Source: Pantoea latae
GTDB taxonomy: Bacteria > Pseudomonadota > Gammaproteobacteria > Enterobacterales > Enterobacteriaceae
Direction of reading: 5' to 3'
DNA length: 55,291 nucleotides
NCBI RefSeq assembly: GCF_002077695.1
Contig: NZ_MWUE01000045.1
Location: 1 to 55,291, forward strand
Both the position numbers and the translations under genes were made by a program. This document shows, piece by piece, positions 1 to 6,287 of the stretch; position 1 is the stretch's first letter; every line of letters begins with the position of its first letter. The notes beneath the pieces are model-generated. The model did no database searches and was not told where the DNA came from. It saw nothing but the letters and a program-made list of their open reading frames with translations.

Positions 1-1
1 C

Positions 2-81
2 GTGCCGGACGGACCGTTCGGGTACGGCCATCCAGGCCTACCCGAACTGCCGGTCGCATCCCTGCGACCGGCTCCTGGCAC
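2..81 (-). repeat. Structured repeat unit L1 (minus orientation)
   Basis: The outer stem is GTGCC (2-6) with GGCAC (77-81). Read on the minus strand, hairpin 1 (71 down to 50) has stem CCGGTCGC/GCGACCGG around loop AGGGAT. Hairpin 2 (47 down to 16) has a nine-base outer stem, GTTCGGGTA/TACCCGAAC, and an inner GGCC/GGCC stem around TGGAT. The order of parts matches unit L2 at 262-346, but every stem sequence differs and pairing is preserved. Confidence 0.7.
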
Positions 82-261
82 AACGTTTCCGCCTCAGCGC
101 TGCGAATAGCCCTCTACAGCAGAGGAGGCGCTGTGGCCTCAGACAGGGTGCCCTTTGCAGCAGGAAAAACGCCGCCGTTCTTTTCCCGCAGCGCACACGG
201 AAGCTGGCCAGCAGGCTGGTACCGCTCAGGGGCGGGCATTTCGCAGCGCTGAACAGAGTGA

Positions 262-346
262 GTCTGCCAGGAGAGCCCGCAGGGAAGCGGGCGAAAGGTG
301 GGGCTGGAACAGGGAGGTTCCATCCCCACCGGTCCGTCAGGCAGAC
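262..346 (+). repeat. Structured repeat unit L2 (plus orientation)
   Basis: The outer stem is GTCTGCC (262-268) with GGCAGAC (340-346). Hairpin 1 is GCCCGC (275-280)/GCGGGC (287-292) around AGGGAA. Hairpin 2 is GGTGGGG (297-303)/CCCCACC (324-330) enclosing TGGAAC/GTTCCA around AGGGAG (311-316). The unpaired connectors CCAGGAG and GGTCCGTC are nearly the same as in L1. Both loops contain GGGA, as in the elements at 9379-9563 and 29036-29140. Confidence 0.75.
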
Positions 347-424
347 GAATGGCGTGAAGGTACCGCGTCAGCGGCGCGAGGACCGCCCGCCCCTGAGCGG
401 CCCCAGACTGCGTGATCACCCCGT

Positions 425-454
425 GCATAACTGACAAGCATAACTGACAAGCAT
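425..454 (+). repeat. 13-bp tandem duplication
   Basis: GCATAACTGACAA occurs twice head to tail (425-437 and 438-450), followed by a partial third copy, GCAT. It lies just right of the inverted-repeat cluster and upstream (in map terms) of the yobH stop codon. It could be a slippage product or a scar of an insertion; nothing else is visible. Confidence 0.7.
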
Positions 455-474
455 TAGGCCGCTGCCCGCTTCTC

Positions 475-711
475 TTAGTTGTCGATCACCTCGCCGCTCT
501 TCTTCAGCAGCGGACAATCCGTCACGCCGATCACGCCGCTGTCAGTATGCAGGTACTGCGCGGTAATCAGGCCGCGCGCGGTCAGATAGCTGCACTGCAG
601 GCCCAGACCCGCCGCGTTTTTATTGCTGCCGGCCAGCACGCCGTAGCCGGTAAACAGCATGGCGATCCAGATAACGGCGAGCAGAACGATCGCCCGGATA
701 AAGAGTTTCAT
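475..711 (-). CDS. yobH: YobH family small membrane/exported protein
   Basis: A 78-residue protein with one N-terminal hydrophobic segment (about residues 5-25) and a short exported or periplasmic domain carrying two cysteines (in LQCSYL and TDCPLL) that could form a disulfide. Length, the GLGLQC motif and the SGVIGVTDCPLL region match E. coli YobH, whose function is unknown. It is divergent from yebO. In E. coli the PhoQ-feedback gene mgrB lies between yebO and yobH; the 209 bp between the two genes here hold no MgrB-like frame in any of the translations I read. The ATG is preceded by GGAGAC, a reasonable ribosome binding site. Confidence 0.85.
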   Translation of the reverse strand: MKLFIRAIVLLAVIWIAMLFTGYGVLAGSNKNAAGLGLQCSYLTARGLITAQYLHTDSGVIGVTDCPLLKKSGEVIDN

Positions 712-920
712 TTTGTCTCCATGTGATACATAACGCAGCTGTCCACTGTTTGCTGCCGCCCGTAATATTAACAGCTTGCCGCGCTTTGTATCCTGACGCG
801 ATCGGAGATTGCCGAAAGCCGGAGATTCAGGGAATTCTGCAATGCGCCGCGCAGCCTCGCCAGCCGCGCCCGCAACGGGTAGAATCGTGCCATCGATTTT
901 TTTACGTTTTTGAGGCAGTT

Positions 921-1187
921 ATGAACGAATTAGCCGCAACCTCTGATCCGCTGTTTAACTATGGCGTGCTGGCGATCATCATTATTGTGGCGTTTATCGC
1001 CTGGTTTTTTGTTAACCGGGCCAGCGTCCGCGCCAGCGAGCAGATCGCGCTGCTGAACCAGCTGCTGGAGGAGCAGAAAAAGCAGAATGCGCTGCTGCGT
1101 CGGCTGGTCGACACGCAGCACGGCGAGCAAACAGAGCAGCAGCAGGAAGAGAAGCGCGATTTCATTCGCCTGATCCCGGAACGTTAA
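921..1187 (+). CDS. yebO: YebO family single-pass membrane protein
   Basis: An 88-residue protein. After a short N-terminus there is one membrane segment (about residues 16-35), then a basic, helical, glutamine- and glutamate-rich cytoplasmic part with EQIALLNQLLEEQKKQNALLRRL, a likely coiled coil, and the terminal RLIPER. This matches E. coli YebO, a small protein of unknown role next to cspC. An open frame extends 66 codons upstream but has no family resemblance; the ATG at 921 follows TGAGGCAGTT, a usable ribosome binding site, and restores the family length. A possible -10 TAGAAT lies near 881. Confidence 0.85.
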   Translation: MNELAATSDPLFNYGVLAIIIIVAFIAWFFVNRASVRASEQIALLNQLLEEQKKQNALLRRLVDTQHGEQTEQQQEEKRDFIRLIPER

Positions 1188-1214
1188 CCGTTATCCCATC
1201 CGCAAGGAGGCAGC

Positions 1215-2225
1215 ATGGCCTGGCAAAATCCCTGGTACGACGGCAGCAAAGCGCATCACACGCCAGAGGGATTCCGTAATCTGGAGCCCGATCCGCGCCA
1301 GCCGGGCGATCTCGACCGCTGGCGCAAAGAGCGCAAAGCAGCGGGGCTGCCTTTTCCGCCGCAGGCGGGCTATGACGATTTTCAGACGCGCTGGTGGCAG
1401 CGCGCCGATCTCTCTGGCGTTGACGATCGCGTCTGGTGGCTAGGCCATGCGGCGATGCTGCTGCGCCTTAGCCAGCGCTATCTGCTGATCGATCCGGCGC
1501 TCTCAACCCGCGCCTCGCCGTTGCCTTTTGCCGGTCCGAAACGCAAAACCCCGCCGCCGCTGCGCATCCACGATCTGCCGCGCCTCGACTACGTGCTGAT
1601 CTCCCATAATCACTACGACCATCTCGATTCCGCAACCGTCAGGCGCATTATCCGCCGCTTTCCCGACGTCACCTTTGTGGTGCCGCTGGGGCTGCAGGGC
1701 TGGTTTACCCGACGCGGTGCGCGGCATGTGCGCCAGCTCGACTGGTGGCAAAGTCTGGAGCAAGAGGAGCTGTCGCTGACCGCCGTGCCGGCGCGTCACT
1801 GGAGCATGCGCACGCTCTACGATCGCAACCGCTCGCTGTGGTGCGGCTGGGTGGTGCGCAGCCAGACGCTCAATTTCTGGTTCTCCGGCGACAGCGGTTT
1901 TTCCGAAAATCTGGCGGAGATCCCGCGCCGGCTCGGTCCATTCAATCTGGCGGCGCTGCCCATCGGCGCCTATGCACCGAAATGGTTCATGCAGAGCAGC
2001 CATATGGATCCCGACCATGCGGTCTCATTATGGCGCGTAATGGGTCAGCCTTTGACGCTGCCGATCCACTGGGGCGTGTTCGAGCTGGCAGACGAATCGC
2101 TCGATGAGCCGCCCGCGGAATTATCGCGCGCCATCCAGCGCAGCGGTGAAGATAATGGCCGCTTTGCGGCATGGAGAATAGGAGAGAGCCGAGCCTTGCA
2201 GAATATAACCCAGGAAAATTCCTAA
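1215..2225 (+). CDS. MBL-fold metallo-hydrolase (UlaG / NAPE-PLD-like)
   Basis: A 336-residue enzyme of the metallo-beta-lactamase fold. The metal-binding signature is complete: SHNHYDHLD gives H131, H133, D135 and H136; H195 (PARHW), D226 (FSGDSG) and H285 (PIHWG) supply the remaining ligands expected for a two-metal site. The N-terminal segment rich in Trp, Pro and Arg and the strand WWLGHAAMLL (about 74-83) are typical of the COG2220 branch that includes N-acyl-phosphatidylethanolamine phospholipase D and UlaG. The substrate cannot be told. It starts 27 bp after yebO with a strong AGGAGG site, so it may be co-transcribed. No E. coli K-12 gene is expected at this place. Confidence 0.85.
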   Translation: MAWQNPWYDGSKAHHTPEGFRNLEPDPRQPGDLDRWRKERKAAGLPFPPQAGYDDFQTRWWQRADLSGVDDRVWWLGHAAMLLRLSQRYLLIDPALSTRASPLPFAGPKRKTPPPLRIHDLPRLDYVLISHNHYDHLDSATVRRIIRRFPDVTFVVPLGLQGWFTRRGARHVRQLDWWQSLEQEELSLTAVPARHWSMRTLYDRNRSLWCGWVVRSQTLNFWFSGDSGFSENLAEIPRRLGPFNLAALPIGAYAPKWFMQSSHMDPDHAVSLWRVMGQPLTLPIHWGVFELADESLDEPPAELSRAIQRSGEDNGRFAAWRIGESRALQNITQENS

Positions 2226-2748
2226 AGCGCGCGGGTTATCCCTGGGTGGCCCGGGGATTTCAATTGATCTTTTATTCAGGATCAAAGAATAAATGGTAAT
2301 AACTAATAAGCACCACTCTGCTTTTAATTGGGGCAAGGCTAAATTTTATTTTCCTGATTTTGGTGCAAAAGTATTAATTAACGGTGCCAGCGAAAAGAGG
2401 GATGGCGGGAAGAAAACCGGATAAAAAATGCGTCGTTTCGCTTTTGCGGTTTCGCTTAGGGAAAGTCAATGCCATAGAATTGCAATAATCTTGCTGTATA
2501 TTAGCCCGTTACAGTGAATAAGGTTGGACGAAGGCGCGGTAATCCGCTACGTTATTCTCCTCATCAGCAGGTTGATGAGCAGGTTTTTTTCGGCTACGGC
2601 ATGCTCAGCTTATGTACCAGAATGAACAAAGTGTGTCTCCTCTTTGCAAATTTTGTGCAGCGCGTCCGGCACCGATTAAAAATGCCTTGCCATTAATTTG
2701 CGGATATGTGATAACAATTCGTGGGTCAAACGAGGTACAGTTCTGTTT
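2226..2748. other. Long intergenic region upstream of yobF-cspC
   Basis: About 520 bp, more AT-rich than the flanking genes, between the MBL hydrolase and the short yobF. It probably holds the promoter(s) and a leader of the yobF-cspC transcript; a TATATT hexamer at about 2496-2501 could be a -10 box, but no good -35 sits at 16-18 bp. An inverted repeat occurs near 2568-2584 (CAGCAGGTTGATGAGCAGG region). No protein of a recognised family was found in any frame. Confidence 0.5.
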
Positions 2749-2823
2749 ATGTATGGCATCTTCAGTAAAGAAGTTACGAGTAAAAACGTTGACGTTGAAT
2801 ACCGCTTCCTTGCCGAACCTTAA
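2749..2823 (+). CDS. yobF: Short YobF-like peptide (DUF2627 family), truncated
   Basis: A 24-codon frame whose product begins MYGIFSKEV and ends YRFLAEP. It agrees at about 20 of 24 positions with the start of E. coli YobF, a 47-residue stress-induced small protein encoded just upstream of cspC, as I remember that sequence. Here a TAA stops translation right after AEP. If the frame is read on through the stop, it ends in CLRAK before another stop, at the same distance as CLRAK in E. coli YobF, with a TAG in between. So the gene looks shortened by a stop codon, or it is a short natural form. GAGG at 2732-2735 is a rather distant ribosome binding site. Confidence 0.65.
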   Translation: MYGIFSKEVTSKNVDVEYRFLAEP

Positions 2824-2865
2824 TTAGTGCCTCATTCAGTAACGTCTCTGGTTTCTCTGTAGGTC

Positions 2866-2877
2866 TGCCTTCGGGCA
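2866..2877 (+). promoter_or_regulatory. UUCG tetraloop hairpin ahead of cspC
   Basis: TGCC (2866-2869), TTCG (2870-2873), GGCA (2874-2877), followed by AAAA. A UUCG tetraloop closed by C-G is an unusually stable RNA hairpin. It lies 27 nt before the cspC start, between the yobF stop and the cspC ribosome binding site, and could act as a processing block or translation element. Its role is inferred. Confidence 0.4.
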
Positions 2878-2904
2878 AAATAAACACTCTAAGGAATTTG
2901 CAAA

Positions 2905-3114
2905 ATGGCAAAGATTAAAGGTCAGGTTAAGTGGTTCAACGAGTCTAAAGGTTTTGGTTTTATTACCCCAGCTGACGGTAGCAAAGACGTGTTCGTACAC
3001 TTCTCCGCTATCCAGGGCAACGGTTTCAAAACCCTGGCTGAAGGCCAAAGCGTTGAGTTCGAAATTCAGGACGGCCAGAAAGGCCCGGCTGCAGTCAACG
3101 TAACCGCTATCTGA
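2905..3114 (+). CDS. cspC: Cold-shock-like RNA chaperone CspC
   Basis: A 69-residue OB-fold nucleic-acid-binding protein. The RNP1 motif KGFGFI is at residues 15-20 and RNP2 VFVHF at 29-33. The sequence matches E. coli CspC almost residue for residue (Ser in place of Asn at 48 is the one change I see), so it is named CspC rather than another Csp paralogue. In E. coli CspC is made at 37 degrees, acts as a transcription antiterminator, and raises RpoS levels by stabilising mRNA. The ribosome binding site AAGGA is 10 nt upstream. Codon use is biased as in highly expressed genes. It follows the yobF frame, as in E. coli. Confidence 0.97.
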   Translation: MAKIKGQVKWFNESKGFGFITPADGSKDVFVHFSAIQGNGFKTLAEGQSVEFEIQDGQKGPAAVNVTAI

Positions 3115-3159
3115 TTTCGTGCCAGCTCGGTGCCATGCACCACTGAAAACGAATCCGTA

Positions 3160-3189
3160 AAGCCCTGGTCATCTGACCGGGGCTTTTTC
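3160..3189 (+). terminator. Intrinsic terminator of cspC
   Basis: AGCCCTGGTCA pairs with TGACCGGGGCT across a two-base loop and is followed by TTTTT. It lies 45 bp after the cspC stop codon. Confidence 0.85.
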
Positions 3190-3251
3190 TTTGCGCTTTC
3201 GATAAGAGCGCGAACGGAGTACACTGCGGCGCTCGTGATAATGGAGTCCGT

Positions 3252-4049
3252 ATGTTGCTGATTTGCCCCCTCTGTCAACGCTCTTTGCAGCCCGAAAACC
3301 GCAGCTGGCGCTGTGAAAACCGCCATCAGTTCGATCAGGCGAAAGAGGGCTATCTCAATTTGTTGCCCGTTCAGCATAAAGGCTCGCGCGAGCCGGGCGA
3401 CAGCGCGGAGATGATGCAGGCGCGGCGCGAATTTCTGCAGGCGGGCCACTATCAGCCGCTACGCGACGGCGTGGTGACGCTGCTGCGCGACAGGCTGCGC
3501 GAGGCGGGCGCGCTACTCGATATCGGCTGCGGTGAGGGCTATTACACCGCGGCGCTCAGCGCGCTCGGCGCGCAGGTCTACGGGCTCGACATCGCCAAAA
3601 ACGCTATCCGTCTGGCGGCGAAGCGCTATCCTGAAGTGCAGTTTTGCGTCGCGTCCAGCCAGCGCCTGCCCTTTGCCGACGCCTCGCTGGACGCGGTAGT
3701 GCGCATCTACGCGCCCTGTAATGAAGCGGAGCTGACGCGCGTGATCAAGCCCGGCGGCGTGCTGCTTACCGTCACGCCCGGCGCGCATCATCTGCAGCAG
3801 TTTAAGGCGCTAATCTACCGCGAGGTACAGCTGCATGCGCCGGAAGAGAAGCGCTACAGCGGATTTAGCGAAGAGACGCAGCAGTCGCTGCGCTACGGTA
3901 TGCAGCTGAGCGGCGAGGCGGCGGCGACGCTGCTGCAGATGACGCCTTTCGCCTGGCGCGCCAAACCTTCCGTGTGGGGCGAGCTGCAGGCGTCGAAGAC
4001 CTTTGACTGCGACGCCGATTTCCGTCTGACGGTGTGGCGTCGCGACTAA
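3252..4049 (+). CDS. rlmA: 23S rRNA (guanine-745-N1)-methyltransferase
   Basis: A 265-residue enzyme that methylates G745 of 23S rRNA with S-adenosylmethionine. The N-terminal zinc finger is intact (C5, C8, C21, H25), followed by the conserved KEGYLNLLPVQHK stretch. The Rossmann-type methyltransferase domain has motif I LDIGCGEGYY at 89-98 and an acidic LDIAK motif; VRIYAPC and TPFAWRAKP are family features. Length and motifs match E. coli RlmA (RrmA). The stop codon overlaps the yobD stop by 4 bp in convergent orientation. In E. coli mntP lies between rlmA and yobD and is not present here. Confidence 0.95.
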   Translation: MLLICPLCQRSLQPENRSWRCENRHQFDQAKEGYLNLLPVQHKGSREPGDSAEMMQARREFLQAGHYQPLRDGVVTLLRDRLREAGALLDIGCGEGYYTAALSALGAQVYGLDIAKNAIRLAAKRYPEVQFCVASSQRLPFADASLDAVVRIYAPCNEAELTRVIKPGGVLLTVTPGAHHLQQFKALIYREVQLHAPEEKRYSGFSEETQQSLRYGMQLSGEAAATLLQMTPFAWRAKPSVWGELQASKTFDCDADFRLTVWRRD

Positions 4050-4504
4050 CGCGCGTCCACCAGTTGGTGATAGATGCGTTCCAGATCGTCAAGCTGCTGC
4101 ACGGCGATCAGCAGGCGGCGCTGCTCCAGCTGCATCACCAGAATGCCATCCTCGGAGAGATTCAGACCCTGAATGCGGTCATACGCTATCCAGACGCCGC
4201 CATAGAAAAGTCCTTCGCCCTTCATCAGCAGCGTGGGGCGCCGCAGCCAGAACAGCCAGAAGGCGAGGAAGAGGAGCACCATCAGCAGCGTGGTGGTCAG
4301 CTGCGGCCCCTGATGCGTTACGTTATTCCACAGCAAAATCAGCAGCAGCCCGATAAATATCAGGCTGTCGATCTTGTGTCTGCGTCGCAGCGCCACGCTT
4401 AAACGCGTCGGCCCTTTGCGGCGCGGCAGGATAAGGTCGTTATAGAGTGCAAAAAGCAGCAGCGCGGCGATGCAGAGCGCGATGAGGCTGTCCGTGAGTG
4501 TCAT
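4046..4504 (-). CDS. yobD: UPF0266 (DUF986) membrane protein YobD
   Basis: A 152-residue inner-membrane protein with about three hydrophobic segments (residues 5-25, 46-62, 70-92) and a C-terminal cytoplasmic part with NLSEDGILVMQLEQRRLLI, which is the conserved core of E. coli YobD. Function unknown. It is the last gene after manXYZ in the same direction, 61 bp from manZ with a GC-rich hairpin between, so expression may be partly coupled to the mannose operon. Its end overlaps rlmA by 4 bp. Confidence 0.9.
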   Translation of the reverse strand: MTLTDSLIALCIAALLLFALYNDLILPRRKGPTRLSVALRRRHKIDSLIFIGLLLILLWNNVTHQGPQLTTTLLMVLLFLAFWLFWLRRPTLLMKGEGLFYGGVWIAYDRIQGLNLSEDGILVMQLEQRRLLIAVQQLDDLERIYHQLVDAR

Positions 4505-4537
4505 CCAGTGCTCCTGGTGCGATGCGGCGGGGAAGAG

Positions 4538-4558
4538 GCCGGGCGCGGCGCGCCCGGC
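4538..4558 (-). terminator. Stable hairpin between manZ and yobD
   Basis: GCCGGGCGC (4538-4546) pairs with GCGCCCGGC (4550-4558) around a three-base loop, 8 bp after the manZ stop. There is no T-run, so it is more likely an mRNA 3'-end stabiliser or attenuating hairpin than a full terminator. Confidence 0.5.
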
Positions 4559-4565
4559 AAGGGAA

Positions 4566-5411
4566 CTACAGGCCCAGCAGGCCGATCCAGTAGCCGAAGA
4601 TACCGATGACGAAGAAGCCGACGATAATCCACAGCGCGTTGACCTTGCGCCGCAGCAGCCACATACAGGCGAAGGTGAGCAACAGCGGCACGATGCCCGG
4701 CATCAGCTGATCGAGGATGGTCTGCACCGTGGTGACGGTGGTTTTCCCGGTCTGATCGGTAATGCGCGACACCACCAGCGGGATGTTGACGTGCGTCCAC
4801 TTGTTCACCAGCGCGCCCATGACAAACAGGCCGAGAATCGACGCCCCCTCTGTCAGTTTCTGCAGGAAGCCGCCGCCCATGTCGCTGACGATATCGATCC
4901 CTTTACGATAGCCGTAGGCCACGCCGTAATAGCGGGTCAGCAGGCGCGCCAGGTTAAACAGCACAAAGAACAGCAGTGGTCCGAGCAGGCTGCCGCTCAT
5001 GGCGATGCCGGCGCCGAGCGCGGCGAAAACCGGACGCACGGTTCCCCAGAAAATCGGGTCGCCGACGCCAGCCAGCGGCCCCATCAGCCCCACTTTAATG
5101 CCGTTGATGGCGGCATCGTCGATCGCCGCGCCGTTGGCGCGCTGCTCTTCCATCGCCATGGTGACGCCCAGTACCGGCGCGGCCACGTAGGGATGGGTAT
5201 TGAAGAACTCCAGGTGGCGCTTTATCGCCTGACGGCGCGCCTCGTTGTTTTCCGGATAGAGGCGGCGGATCACCGGCACCATCGAGAAACAGAAGCCCAG
5301 CGCCTGCATACGTTCGAAGTTCCATGAACCCTGAAACAGATTCGACCGCAGAAACACGCCGCGAATATCGCCAGCAGTGAGTTTTTTTGGCGTTGTCGTT
5401 GTATCAACCAT
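4566..5411 (-). CDS. manZ: PTS mannose transporter subunit IID
   Basis: A 281-residue membrane subunit that, with ManY, forms the sugar channel of the mannose-type phosphotransferase system (mannose, glucose, glucosamine, N-acetylglucosamine). It is nearly identical to E. coli ManZ over LTAGDIRGVFLRSNLFQ, GPLAGVGDPIFWGTVRP and the C-terminal membrane anchor (about 255-281). Third gene of manXYZ, 15 bp after manY with GGAACAGGTGACAAC as the ribosome binding site region. In many enterics the ManYZ complex is also used by phage lambda DNA and class IIa bacteriocins. Confidence 0.97.
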   Translation of the reverse strand: MVDTTTTPKKLTAGDIRGVFLRSNLFQGSWNFERMQALGFCFSMVPVIRRLYPENNEARRQAIKRHLEFFNTHPYVAAPVLGVTMAMEEQRANGAAIDDAAINGIKVGLMGPLAGVGDPIFWGTVRPVFAALGAGIAMSGSLLGPLLFFVLFNLARLLTRYYGVAYGYRKGIDIVSDMGGGFLQKLTEGASILGLFVMGALVNKWTHVNIPLVVSRITDQTGKTTVTTVQTILDQLMPGIVPLLLTFACMWLLRRKVNALWIIVGFFVIGIFGYWIGLLGL

Positions 5412-5426
5412 GTTGTCACCTGTTCC

Positions 5427-6227
5427 TTAGTCGAGTTCGTTGTCGAGATCGTTATTGGCCGGGCCAGCCGCTGGCGCACCCGCCACACGGTTATATTTCG
5501 GCGCCAGCTGGATATAGAGCACCGCCATCACCACGCCGATGACGCCCAGCGCCACCAGGTTGAAGCTAGTGAACGCCGCGGTGACGAAGCCGAGGTAGAA
5601 GAACGGCATCAGATAGCCGGCGCGCATCATGTTGATGACCATGGCGTAACCGACCACGACGATCATGCCGCCTGCGATATTCAGGCCGTTGGTCACGACT
5701 TCCGGGATCGAGCTGAGCAGGCTGTGCACCGCGCTGGTGCCAACGGAAATCGCCACGATCAGCGCCGGAATGGCGATACGCATCGCCTGCAGCACCAGCG
5801 CCGAGACGTGGATCCACGAAATCGCTGTCAGGTTGCCTTTTTCCGCCGCCTTATCGGCTGCGTGCTGGAAGGCGACGGTAATGGTGCGCACGATAATCGT
5901 CAGCACCTGGCCTGCCGCTGCCAGCGGGATCGCCAGCGCGATACCCGCACCGACGCTCTGTCCGCCAGCGATAACCAGTATGGTGGAGATGATTGAGGCG
6001 AGTGCCGCATCGGGCGCCACGGCGGCGCCGATGTTCATCCAGCCCAGCGCGATCATCTCCAGCGTGCCGCCAATGATAATGCCGGTTTTCATATCGCCGA
6101 GCACGGCGCCGATCAGGGTACAGGCCACCAGCGGACGGTGAAACTGAAACTCATCCAGAATCGACCCCATACCCGCAATACAGGCGACGATAAATATCAG
6201 GATGATTTGTAGCGAGGTTATTTCCAT
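5427..6227 (-). CDS. manY: PTS mannose transporter subunit IIC
   Basis: A 266-residue integral membrane protein with several hydrophobic segments; GMGSILDEFQFHRPL, GGTLEMIALGWMNIGAA and the terminal NNDLDNELD are as in E. coli ManY. It carries the translocation path for mannose-type sugars. Two ATG codons stand together (6230 and 6227); the second gives the MEIT start of the family, while the GAGGAG site would be spaced slightly better for the first, so the start is uncertain by one codon. It follows manX by about 60 bp. Confidence 0.97.
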   Translation of the reverse strand: MEITSLQIILIFIVACIAGMGSILDEFQFHRPLVACTLIGAVLGDMKTGIIIGGTLEMIALGWMNIGAAVAPDAALASIISTILVIAGGQSVGAGIALAIPLAAAGQVLTIIVRTITVAFQHAADKAAEKGNLTAISWIHVSALVLQAMRIAIPALIVAISVGTSAVHSLLSSIPEVVTNGLNIAGGMIVVVGYAMVINMMRAGYLMPFFYLGFVTAAFTSFNLVALGVIGVVMAVLYIQLAPKYNRVAGAPAAGPANNDLDNELD

Positions 6228-6287
6228 CATATCCCTTCTCCTCAGGAGGATAGCGTTAACTGGCCCGCAGGCGCAGCTGGCGGCTTT

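Larger units (their letters stand above)
1..406. repeat. Cluster of nested inverted repeats, non-coding
   Basis: This stretch has no convincing gene and is built almost wholly of inverted repeats. A perfect 16-bp arm at 222-237 pairs with 385-400 and extends by CTGG (216-219) against CCAG (403-406). Inside it lies a three-way-junction unit (262-346), and a second unit in opposite orientation lies at 2-81. The segment between them (86-215) has further stems, such as CCTCT/AGAGG around a five-base loop near 111-125. Both units share the order outer stem, AGGAG, hairpin 1, hairpin 2, GGTCCGTC. The two reading frames that cross it (about 86 and 107 codons, on opposite strands) follow the palindromes and resemble no protein I know. 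The cluster may extend past the left edge of the window. Confidence 0.75.

Noticed and set aside
114..437. Open frames of 107 and 86 codons in the left-edge cluster
   Set aside because: They follow palindromic DNA on both strands, have no family features and no convincing ribosome binding site; the pairing pattern explains the sequence better.
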